A stretch of DNA of 8,685 nt from an uncultured Bacteroidota bacterium (GTDB lineage: Bacteria; Bacteroidota; Rhodothermia; Rhodothermales; UBA10348): positions 1-8,685 of the forward strand of contig CALBJU010000172.1 in the NCBI GenBank assembly GCA_937893205.1, in the 5' to 3' direction. A program made the position numbers and the translations under genes. The stretch's first letter is position 1. Every line of letters starts with the position of its first letter. Under the pieces are notes generated by a model, which saw nothing but the letters and a program-made list of their open reading frames with translations, ran no database searches and was not told the origin of the DNA. Of the stretch, positions 1-6,393 are shown one piece after another.

Positions 1-803
1 CAGAGGCAAACTTTCATGCGCTGGATATTCGGGATCCCCATGTTCATGAGTTGTGGGCGGATGAACGATTTGAGGTGTTGTATCACCTTGCTGCGCAGAT
101 GGATGTTCGAAAATCTGTCGCAGACCCAGCTTTTGACGCTGACGTCAATATCAGGGGCATGTTAAATGTTATCGAGGCAGGGCGATCAAACGGACTCAGA
201 AAGATCGTATTCTCATCTACGGGCGGAGCCATTTACGGGGAGCCAGACTATACCCCTCAAGACGAAAGTCACGTTCTCCAGCCACTTTCGCCGTACGGTA
301 TCACCAAGCTTTGCTCGGAAAAATATCTTCACTTTTACCGTGAGACTCACGGCATTGAGTATGTAGCCCTGCGCTATGGCAACGTGTACGGACCTCGCCA
401 AAATCCACATGGAGAAGCAGGGGTGGTTGCCATTTTTTCAGAGCGCTTGCTGGATTCCATTCAGCCTACCATTAATGGTGATGGGCTTCAGACGAGGGAC
501 TATGTATTCGTCTCAGATGTCGTAGATGCAAACCTTCGCGCGCTTTCGTTCGAGGGATCAGGCATATTCAACATTGGCACAGGAAAGGAAACCACAGTTG
601 TTGAATTGTATTCTGTGCTTCGAGATGAACTCGCTCCTGAGATGCCCATCCAACACGGACCGGGTATGCCTGGCGAGCAGCGAAGATCTGTTCTGGCGTA
701 CTCGCACGCATTGAGCGTGCTCGGGTGGCAACCATCTGTGGGAATACAGAGCGGCCTAACGCAAACAGCACGTTGGTTTCGAGACCAGCACGTTAAGAGC
801 TGA
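1..803 (+). CDS. NAD-dependent epimerase/dehydratase, UDP-glucose 4-epimerase-like (5' partial)
   Basis: This is an extended short-chain dehydrogenase/reductase, most like UDP-glucose 4-epimerase-type enzymes that interconvert sugar nucleotides for surface glycans. The frame is open from base 3 to the left edge with in-family residues (FHALDIRD), so the TTG at 51 is not the true start. The visible 266 residues lack the first ~50, including the Rossmann GxxGxxG. Counted from base 3, they show the YHLAAQ cofactor-binding strand (~27-32), the active-site Ser/Thr in SSTGGAIYG (~72-79), catalytic YxxxK in SPYGITK (Tyr ~98, Lys ~102), the ALRYGNVYGP substrate region, DGLQTRDYVFVSDV (~160-173) and FNIGTG (~189-194). 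The end SHALSVLGWQP is usual for the family. One base separates it from scpA, suggesting cotranscription. The family and fold are clear; the exact sugar substrate (Glc/Gal, GlcNAc/GalNAc or a uronate) cannot be read from the sequence. Confidence 0.9.
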   Translation, partial: EANFHALDIRDPHVHELWADERFEVLYHLAAQMDVRKSVADPAFDADVNIRGMLNVIEAGRSNGLRKIVFSSTGGAIYGEPDYTPQDESHVLQPLSPYGITKLCSEKYLHFYRETHGIEYVALRYGNVYGPRQNPHGEAGVVAIFSERLLDSIQPTINGDGLQTRDYVFVSDVVDANLRALSFEGSGIFNIGTGKETTVVELYSVLRDELAPEMPIQHGPGMPGEQRRSVLAYSHALSVLGWQPSVGIQSGLTQTARWFRDQHVKS

Positions 804-804
804 C

Positions 805-1557
805 ATGTATAAGATTCGGCTACATCAATTCGAAGGTCCTCTGGACTTGCTTCTCTTCTTCATCAGAAGAGACGAGCTGGACATTCACGATATACCAATC
901 TCCTCTATTGCGGACGAATTCCTGGAGTATGTCACATACATGGAAGAGGTTGATCTGGACGGCGTGGGTGACTTTCTGTACATGGCGGCCGTGCTCATCA
1001 ATATTAAAGCAAGACTCCTGTTGCCCTCAAAAGAGCTGAATGAGGAAGGAGATCCCATCGATCCGAGGGCCGAGCTCATTGAGCGACTATTGGAGTACGT
1101 GCGGTTCAAAGAAGCCGCAGAAGCACTGGTAGACAAGTACGACGATCGGGCAGAGAAATTTACTCGTGGGGCGTCATCCTCGGGAATGAATTCACTCTCA
1201 AGTCCGGAAGATGAATTAGTTGATGCCACGGTATTCGATCTCATTTCTGCACTTCGGAAAGTTCTCACGGAGGCCCCAGATGAGATCTTTCACGAGATCG
1301 CGCCCGAATCGTATTCACTGGAAGAACAGCAGCTCTTCCTGAAGAACGAATTATTGATCGGGGAGAGAACCTCGTTTGTCGGACTGGCTCAGACGAGGTC
1401 AAAGGCGTTCATCATCACAACATTTTTAGCCATTTTGGAGATGGCCCGTCTAGGAGAAATCAATATCTTCATTTCCGGAGAGCCGGATGACTTTTTTATC
1501 GAATTAGTGGCCGGAAAACCTATCGAACCTATTCTCGGGGAAACGCTTCATGAATGA
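805..1557 (+). CDS. scpA: Segregation and condensation protein A (kleisin ScpA)
   Basis: ScpA is the kleisin subunit that bridges the SMC head domains and, with ScpB, forms the bacterial condensin that organises and segregates chromosomes on the nucleoid. The 250-residue protein has the usual length. The N-terminal domain opens with FEGPLDLLLFFIRR (9-22) and DIHDIPISSIADEFLEYV (26-43), followed by the helix with AAVLINIKARLLLP (61-74), which in the family contacts the SMC neck. A charged, poorly conserved linker (~75-140) follows. The C-terminal winged helix, which binds the SMC cap, contains FLAILEMARLGEINI (207-221) and a DDFF segment (228-231). The ATG lies one base after the epimerase stop, with no strong Shine-Dalgarno sequence. 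The 3' end overlaps scpB by 8 bases, indicating coupled translation of complex partners. Identification is very secure. Confidence 0.96.
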   Translation: MYKIRLHQFEGPLDLLLFFIRRDELDIHDIPISSIADEFLEYVTYMEEVDLDGVGDFLYMAAVLINIKARLLLPSKELNEEGDPIDPRAELIERLLEYVRFKEAAEALVDKYDDRAEKFTRGASSSGMNSLSSPEDELVDATVFDLISALRKVLTEAPDEIFHEIAPESYSLEEQQLFLKNELLIGERTSFVGLAQTRSKAFIITTFLAILEMARLGEINIFISGEPDDFFIELVAGKPIEPILGETLHE

Positions 1558-2281
1558 AGTGACTCAACAAGACTCACAGCAGGGCGAAAACACCGAAATG
1601 GAATCCACTCTCCGGATGGCAGTGGAGGCTCTCATCTTTGCGGCTGAAGAGTCGTTGTCCGCCAGGCTGTTAGCAGAATCCTATGCAGAGGCCACTGGAA
1701 ATCCGAAGCCAGATGATAAAGAAGTCGAGGAAATAATCGTTTCCCTGAACGATGAACTCAGGGAAACGGGGAGACCCTTCACCATAGAAAAATGGGGTGG
1801 GGGATATCGGTTCGCCACTCGCTCTGAGATGGCGCCCTTCATAAAGGCCCTATTGGTTACTGACAGACAACGTAAGCTGTCTCGAACGTTAATGGAATCC
1901 GTTGCCATCCTCGCCTATCGACAGCCTACTTCGCGTTCTGAGTTGGAGTTTGTGCGGGGCGTAGATTGTGACTACGCTATTCGAAAACTGATAGAATACG
2001 GCCTTATTAATGTCGTGGGGAGGTCAGAAACCATCGGTCGACCACTTCTTTATGGAACGACAGACAGGTTTTTGGAGTTATTCGGGCTCGGATCCTTAAC
2101 GGACCTACCTAATCTGAGAGAATTGGAGTCAATTCTCGACGATCCCGCTTTCCAGAAGGAAAAAGCCAGACTTCTGATGACTACGGCCGTGCAGCTGCCA
2201 CTCAACATTGAGAAGACAGGCGAAAGCGATAGTTCGGAATCAGGGACGGAAGAAATAAAAGATGTACAAGAAGAGCGATAG
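1550..2281 (+). CDS. scpB: Segregation and condensation protein B (ScpB)
   Basis: ScpB dimerises and binds the linker of ScpA in the SMC-ScpAB complex. The 243-residue product has two winged-helix domains. The first includes MAVEALIFAAEESLSARLLA (23-42) and ends near the GGGYRFAT strand (83-90). The second carries the family signature LSRTLMESVAILAYRQPTSR (110-129), then LEFVRGVDCDYAIRKLIEYG (132-151) and GRPLLYGTTDRFLELFGL (163-180), followed by a LPNLREL segment. The last ~20 residues are acidic and Ser/Glu-rich, probably disordered. The start overlaps the scpA end by 8 bases; a GGGG at 1537-1540 is a possible weak ribosome-binding site about nine bases upstream. The 3' end overlaps the rRNA pseudouridine synthase gene by 20 bases, the common scpA-scpB-rluB order. 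Confidence 0.96.
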   Translation: MNEVTQQDSQQGENTEMESTLRMAVEALIFAAEESLSARLLAESYAEATGNPKPDDKEVEEIIVSLNDELRETGRPFTIEKWGGGYRFATRSEMAPFIKALLVTDRQRKLSRTLMESVAILAYRQPTSRSELEFVRGVDCDYAIRKLIEYGLINVVGRSETIGRPLLYGTTDRFLELFGLGSLTDLPNLRELESILDDPAFQKEKARLLMTTAVQLPLNIEKTGESDSSESGTEEIKDVQEER

Positions 2282-3095
2282 CAGCCGTGGTCGGAAGAGA
2301 CCCTTCAATAAAAGAGGGTCGTCGCGCAGGTCTGCCCGTCCGAAAGTCTCCAAGCCCGTATTGGATCTCACACAGCCCATTCGGTTGAACAGATTTATTG
2401 CCAGTAGTGGCTTGTGTTCACGACGCGAAGCGGATGACTTGATCGCGAAAGGGCTCGTGAAAGTAAATGACGTTCTGATATCTGAGATGGGCGTCAAGGT
2501 GAAGCATGGTGATCTTGTCTCGGTAAACGGCAAACAACTCGTGCCGTCCGACCGGGAATATATCTTGATGAACAAGCCCAAAGACACCATCACGACGACC
2601 TCGGATGAAAAGGGCAGGCGCTCAGTAATGGATCTTTTGGACGAAGAGCAGTTCGGGTCAATAGGTCTTTTTCCGGTTGGAAGATTGGATCGCCACACGA
2701 CGGGCGCCCTGATTCTGACGAACGATGGTGCGCTCGCTCATCGCCTGATGCATCCCAGTTTCGGCGTAGAAAAGCAATATCTGGTTGAGTGCAGCGACCC
2801 TATCACCGACGAGCAGGTTGTCCAACTGAAGGTTGGGATCGATCTGGAAGAGGGTATTGCGAAGGCCGACAAAGTCAGTTTTGCGCCAAATGCATCGCAA
2901 AATTGGTTGGTCATGTCGATTCATGAAGGCCGTAATCGCCAGGTCCGACGCATGATTGAAGCGCTCGGGAATGAAGTGATCAGCTTGGAGCGAGTGCGCT
3001 ACGCGGGACTGAACACGAAGGGAATACGAAAGGGAAAGTGGAGAAGACTATCCCGAGAAGAAGTGGCATCTGTGTACCGAAAAGTTAAACTATAA
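2262..3095 (+). CDS. rluB: 23S rRNA pseudouridine synthase, RluB/RsuA family
   Basis: This enzyme isomerises a specific uridine in 23S rRNA to pseudouridine; in E. coli RluB modifies U2605. The first ~32 residues are Lys/Arg-rich and low in complexity, probably a disordered RNA-binding tail. An S4 RNA-binding domain follows (~40-93: RLNRFIASSGLCSRREAD, then VKVNDVLI). The catalytic domain has ILMNKPKD (101-108) and the RsuA-family motif GRLDRHTTGALILTND (140-155), with Asp143 as the predicted nucleophile, then EKQYLVE (170-176), EGRNRQVRRM (222-231) and LERVRYAGL (242-250). The length of 277 is normal. It starts inside the scpB 3' end (20-base overlap), so translation is likely coupled. The family is certain. 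The precise target is inferred from the S4 domain and the scpAB neighbourhood; RluE/RluF or RsuA-like specificity is not excluded. Confidence 0.9.
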   Translation: MYKKSDSSRGRKRPFNKRGSSRRSARPKVSKPVLDLTQPIRLNRFIASSGLCSRREADDLIAKGLVKVNDVLISEMGVKVKHGDLVSVNGKQLVPSDREYILMNKPKDTITTTSDEKGRRSVMDLLDEEQFGSIGLFPVGRLDRHTTGALILTNDGALAHRLMHPSFGVEKQYLVECSDPITDEQVVQLKVGIDLEEGIAKADKVSFAPNASQNWLVMSIHEGRNRQVRRMIEALGNEVISLERVRYAGLNTKGIRKGKWRRLSREEVASVYRKVKL

Positions 3096-3107
3096 GCATC
3101 CTACCAC

Positions 3108-4628
3108 ATGCAGTCAGTGACCAAGCAGTCTTTATCACAGGGTGTGGATCCCAACGCCGGCCGCCCCAAGTTTCGGGGGGAGGGGATTACTTACGACGAT
3201 GTCCTGCTCGTACCTGCTCGATCGGATGTCATGCCTCGTGATGTCAGCACGGCGACGCAGCTGACAAAGACCATTCGTTTAAACATCCCGCTGATCTCAG
3301 CAGCGATGGACACGGTCACGGAAGCGGACATGGCGATTGCCATGGCTCGAGAGGGGGGAGTGGGAGTTCTGCACAAGAATATGTCGATCGAACAGCAGGC
3401 CGGTGAAGTGCGCCGTGTAAAGCGCTCCGAAAGCGGAATGATCATGGACCCGATTACTCTGAAGCCGACAGATTCTGTTGTGGATGCACGCGCCATGATG
3501 GCACGATTCTCGATCGGTGGGATCCCCGTTGTTTCAGAGGAGAGTGTGCTGGTCGGAATTGTGACAAATCGGGACCTCCGCTTTCAGGTTGACGGTGGAA
3601 TGAAATTGTCCGAGGTCATGACGCCAGCCCCTCTGATAACCACTCCCGAAGGCACGACACTGGAGGAGGCCGAAGCCCTCCTGCAGGCCCACAAAATTGA
3701 GAAATTACCCGTAGTCGACGGGGACAATCGTCTTGCGGGCTTGATCACCTTCAAAGATATTCAGAAAAAGAAGCAGTTTCCTCAAGCCTGCAAAGATCAA
3801 CACGGGCGTCTTCGGGTTGGTGCGGCCATTGGAGTTACTGAGGACATTTTGGATCGGGTACATGCTCTCGTTGCGGCTGGAGTGGATTTCGTAACCCTGG
3901 ACACGGCGCACGGCCATAGTGTCGGGGTGCTTAACGCCGTTTCGAGGGTAAAGAAGGCCTACGGTGATCTGGACCTGGTAGCAGGAAACGTCGCGACGGC
4001 CGAGGGCACGTTGGATCTGATTGATGCCGGAGCTGATTGCGTTAAGATCGGAATTGGACCCGGCTCGATATGCACTACTCGAATTGTTGCCGGCGTGGGG
4101 ACTCCACAGCTGAGCGCTGTTCTGGAATGTGGTGAGGCCGCATCGAAACATGGCATTCCGATTATTGCTGACGGAGGAATCAAGCAGACTGGCGAAATAC
4201 CCAAGGCGCTTGCAGCAGGGGCACAGAGCGTCATGATCGGTGGCCTCTTTGCCCGGGTGGAAGAGAGTCCAGGCGAGACGATTCTATATGAGGGGCGTAA
4301 GTACAAGAGTTACCGTGGAATGGGCTCTCTGAGCGCGATGCAGGCGGGTAGTAAGGATCGTTACTTCCAGGATGTAGAGGATGACATCAAGAAACTGGTA
4401 CCAGAAGGAATTGAGGGGAGAGTTCCCTACAGCGGTACGCTTCATGAGGTGGTCTATCAGATGATGGGGGGCCTCCGTTCTGCAATGGGCTATTGCGGCT
4501 GCGCAACCGTCGAGAAGCTCTACTCAGATGCACAGTTTGTCAAAATATCTGCGTCTTCGTTCATAGAGAGCCACCCTCACGATATTGCGATCACCAAGGA
4601 AGCGCCTAACTACAGTACGCGGACCTGA
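3108..4628 (+). CDS. guaB: Inosine-5'-monophosphate dehydrogenase
   Basis: GuaB oxidises IMP to XMP with NAD+, the rate-limiting step of GMP synthesis, in the cytoplasm. The 506-residue protein is full length. The (beta/alpha)8 catalytic domain begins at ITYDDVLLVPARSD (27-40). A Bateman module of two CBS domains (~111-220: MIMDPITLKP, GIVTNRDLRF, LPVVDGDNRLAGLIT) is inserted, as in regulated IMPDHs that sense adenine/guanine nucleotides. The catalytic loop is GIGPGSICTTR (315-325) with nucleophile Cys322; IADGGIK (353-359), YRGMGS (402-407), the mobile-flap Arg-Tyr pair (R418-Y419 in KDRYFQ) and the C-terminal HPHDI/EAPNYS are all present. Two departures from consensus lie in the IMP phosphate-binding loop, which reads IGGLFARVEES (377-387) where most IMPDHs have a G-S pair and AG(T/V). 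The gene begins 12 bases after rluB with no visible Shine-Dalgarno sequence. Confidence 0.97.
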   Translation: MQSVTKQSLSQGVDPNAGRPKFRGEGITYDDVLLVPARSDVMPRDVSTATQLTKTIRLNIPLISAAMDTVTEADMAIAMAREGGVGVLHKNMSIEQQAGEVRRVKRSESGMIMDPITLKPTDSVVDARAMMARFSIGGIPVVSEESVLVGIVTNRDLRFQVDGGMKLSEVMTPAPLITTPEGTTLEEAEALLQAHKIEKLPVVDGDNRLAGLITFKDIQKKKQFPQACKDQHGRLRVGAAIGVTEDILDRVHALVAAGVDFVTLDTAHGHSVGVLNAVSRVKKAYGDLDLVAGNVATAEGTLDLIDAGADCVKIGIGPGSICTTRIVAGVGTPQLSAVLECGEAASKHGIPIIADGGIKQTGEIPKALAAGAQSVMIGGLFARVEESPGETILYEGRKYKSYRGMGSLSAMQAGSKDRYFQDVEDDIKKLVPEGIEGRVPYSGTLHEVVYQMMGGLRSAMGYCGCATVEKLYSDAQFVKISASSFIESHPHDIAITKEAPNYSTRT

Positions 4629-4635
4629 CCAGGAC

Positions 4636-5718
4636 ATGCCCAGCCGAACGCATTCTTCGCGCAGAGCCAATCTTCTAAACCACCTAGCCCAGCCTGAGAA
4701 TTCGGGCCTGGTGGTTACCAAATTGTCCGACATACGCTGGTTAACCGGATTCACGGGCTCCAGCGCCTGTGTCGTGGTCTTCGACGGTGATGTGACGCTG
4801 TTTACGGACGGTAGATATACCGAGCAATCCTCGCTCGAATGCCCTGATATCTCCGTGATGACTGCTGCGGAGAACATTCTGCTGGAAGCTGTTCAGATGA
4901 TGGTGGAGACGTCAGCAGAGACGCTCAAGTATCAATCGGATGATCTCACGACAGGCCGGCTCACGTCGCTCTTGGAAGCCCTGCCCAATGTCTCCTTTCT
5001 TCCCTCGGAGGATCATTTTCAGGCTCTACGAGCGGTGAAAAGCTCAACCGAGCTGGACGCCATCAAGGAAGCGCTCTCGATTACAGAGACTGTTTTCGAA
5101 GAAGTACGGCACATGATCAGACCCGGGATCTCAGAAAATGCACTAGCCGCTGAGATCGATTTCAGACAGAGGAAGCTGGGCGCTGAAAAGAGTGCGTTTG
5201 AGACTATCGTTGCCTTTGGATCCAACACCGCTTTACCGCATGCGCGACCCGGTGATGCGAGGCTATCCACCTCAGCTCCAATATTGATCGATTTTGGATG
5301 TGTGGTGAGGGGATATTGCTCCGACATGACAAGAATGCTGCATATTGGAGCCCCTTCGAAAGAGTTTCTCAGGGCTTACGGGTCGGTGTCCTCTGCGTTG
5401 GAAGCCGTTTCGGCGTCCGCTCAGTGCGGAATGACTGGCAAGGAGCTGGACACGCTAGCTAGAGGTAGACTCGCGAATGACGGTCTTGCAGAACACTTTA
5501 CTCACAGTCTGGGCCACGGAGTGGGGCTGGACATCCACGAGTGGCCTGCGCTCTCTAGGAGAGGGTCTACTCCCTTACCCGAGGGATGTGTTGTTACTTT
5601 CGAGCCTGGAGTCTATCTACGCGGAGCATTTGGGATAAGACTTGAAAACATGATGGTCCTGCACCAAACAAACGCTGAGCTACTGAACACACTGTCGACC
5701 GAGCTTATCATACTATGA
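4636..5718 (+). CDS. M24-family metallopeptidase, Xaa-Pro aminopeptidase/dipeptidase type
   Basis: This predicted cytoplasmic dinuclear-metal peptidase should cleave at X-Pro bonds (PepP/PepQ-like). An N-terminal creatinase-type domain (~1-130; DIRWLTGFTGSSA at 32-44, TDGRYTEQ at 57-64) precedes the pita-bread catalytic domain. All five metal ligands are visible: Asp219 (LIDFG), Asp230 (CSDMTR), His294 (SLGHGVGLDIHE), Glu323 (TFEPGVY) and Glu337 (IRLEN); His202 in ALPHA matches the conserved substrate histidine. From ATG 4636 the length is 360, as in compact family members. A TTG in the same frame at 4585 would add 17 residues inside guaB; I prefer the ATG because it lies just after the guaB stop and the added residues look unrelated to the family. 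AGGA (4631-4634) is too close to serve as a good ribosome-binding site. The stop overlaps the next start as ATGA. There is no signal peptide. Aminopeptidase and prolidase activity cannot be separated here. Confidence 0.92.
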   Translation: MPSRTHSSRRANLLNHLAQPENSGLVVTKLSDIRWLTGFTGSSACVVVFDGDVTLFTDGRYTEQSSLECPDISVMTAAENILLEAVQMMVETSAETLKYQSDDLTTGRLTSLLEALPNVSFLPSEDHFQALRAVKSSTELDAIKEALSITETVFEEVRHMIRPGISENALAAEIDFRQRKLGAEKSAFETIVAFGSNTALPHARPGDARLSTSAPILIDFGCVVRGYCSDMTRMLHIGAPSKEFLRAYGSVSSALEAVSASAQCGMTGKELDTLARGRLANDGLAEHFTHSLGHGVGLDIHEWPALSRRGSTPLPEGCVVTFEPGVYLRGAFGIRLENMMVLHQTNAELLNTLSTELIIL

Positions 5719-6386
5719 GTCAAAAACAGGTATATCTTCCGTTTTCGCATCCTCTGAAGCTGAGTTCGGAGGAGATGCTCGTGCGATCGCGCTCGTTTTT
5801 ACAATTTGTGGAAAGCCGTCGCACGGTGCGCGAATACAGCAGCGCGGAGGTGGATCTCGAGGTCATGGAAAACTGCATCAAGGCCGCATCGACAGCACCT
5901 TCGGGTGCCCATAAACAACCCTGGCACTTTGCGGTGGTAAGCGACGCTGAGATAAAAACGAAGATTCGTGAAGGGGCGGAAAGCGAAGAGCACGAGTTTT
6001 ATACCCACCGTGCTCCTCCAGAATGGCTCGAAGCGCTTCGACCATTCGGGACAGACGAGAACAAACCGTTCTTGGAAGTGGCCCCCTATCTGATCGCAAT
6101 TTTTTCCAAGAGTTATGATCTCTCTCCTGAGGGAGAGAGAATAAAGAATTACTACGTCCAGGAATCGGTGGGCATTGCAACGGGTATACTGATAACTGCC
6201 CTGCATCATTGTGGTCTCAGCACGCTGACCCATACTCCGAGCCCTATGAAGTTCTTGAACGAGCTCCTGGGACGACCTAAAAATGAAAAGCCGTACATCC
6301 TGCTCATCGTGGGCTTCCCCGCCGATGATGCAAGAGTTCCGGTGCTCGAGAGGAAAGCACTCTCACAGGTTGCCACATTCGTCTAG
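5715..6386 (+). CDS. FMN-dependent nitroreductase-superfamily protein, iodotyrosine deiodinase (IYD)-like
   Basis: This is a 223-residue nitroreductase-fold flavoprotein that resembles iodotyrosine deiodinase across its length. That enzyme reductively removes halogen from halotyrosines using FMN. FMN-phosphate contacts are expected from RRTVR (35-39), PSGAH (62-66) and the late basic pair ERK (212-214); the flavin-side THTP (172-175) matches the TTTP of human IYD. Aligned by eye to human IYD, the three residues that clamp the amino acid's zwitterion and close the active-site lid (human Glu157, Tyr161, Lys182) fall on Glu92, Tyr96 and Lys117 with identical spacing. Generic nitroreductases and BluB lack this triad. 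There is no N-terminal membrane anchor or signal peptide, so the protein is probably soluble, as in other bacterial homologues. The start overlaps the peptidase stop (ATGA). A 9-bp inverted repeat lies inside at 6119-6140. Nitroreductase fold is very sure; halotyrosine as substrate is likely but unproven. Confidence 0.85.
   Translation: MSQKQVYLPFSHPLKLSSEEMLVRSRSFLQFVESRRTVREYSSAEVDLEVMENCIKAASTAPSGAHKQPWHFAVVSDAEIKTKIREGAESEEHEFYTHRAPPEWLEALRPFGTDENKPFLEVAPYLIAIFSKSYDLSPEGERIKNYYVQESVGIATGILITALHHCGLSTLTHTPSPMKFLNELLGRPKNEKPYILLIVGFPADDARVPVLERKALSQVATFV
6119..6140. repeat. Perfect 9-bp inverted repeat with 4-base loop, inside the IYD-like gene
   Basis: The arms TCTCTCTCC (6119-6127) and GGAGAGAGA (6132-6140) are exact reverse complements around a TGAG loop. 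The element lies in codons ~135-142 of the IYD-like gene. No T-run follows on either strand close to the stem, so it is not a canonical intrinsic terminator. It may form an RNA hairpin in the mRNA or be a coding coincidence. Confidence 0.5.
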
Positions 6387-6393
6387 CGGAAAA

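Noticed and set aside
51..53. TTG at 51 as the start of the epimerase
   Set aside because: The frame continues open to the left edge with family-like residues (FHALDIRD), and a start here would lose the NAD-binding Rossmann motif.
213..410. Minus-strand and alternative-frame open frames inside the epimerase and the other large genes
   Set aside because: Each lies wholly inside a gene with strong family motifs, and none shows a recognisable domain; they are shadow frames.
4585..4635. TTG-initiated N-terminal extension of the M24 peptidase overlapping guaB
   Set aside because: The added 17 residues look unrelated to the family, and ATG 4636 gives the usual compact length just after the guaB stop.
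6342..6364. Overlapping short inverted repeats GTGCT/AGCAC and GAGAG/CTCTC near the end of the IYD-like gene, considered as a terminator or attenuator
   Set aside because: The stems are only 5 bp and mutually exclusive, no T-run follows, and the next gene begins within a few tens of bases.
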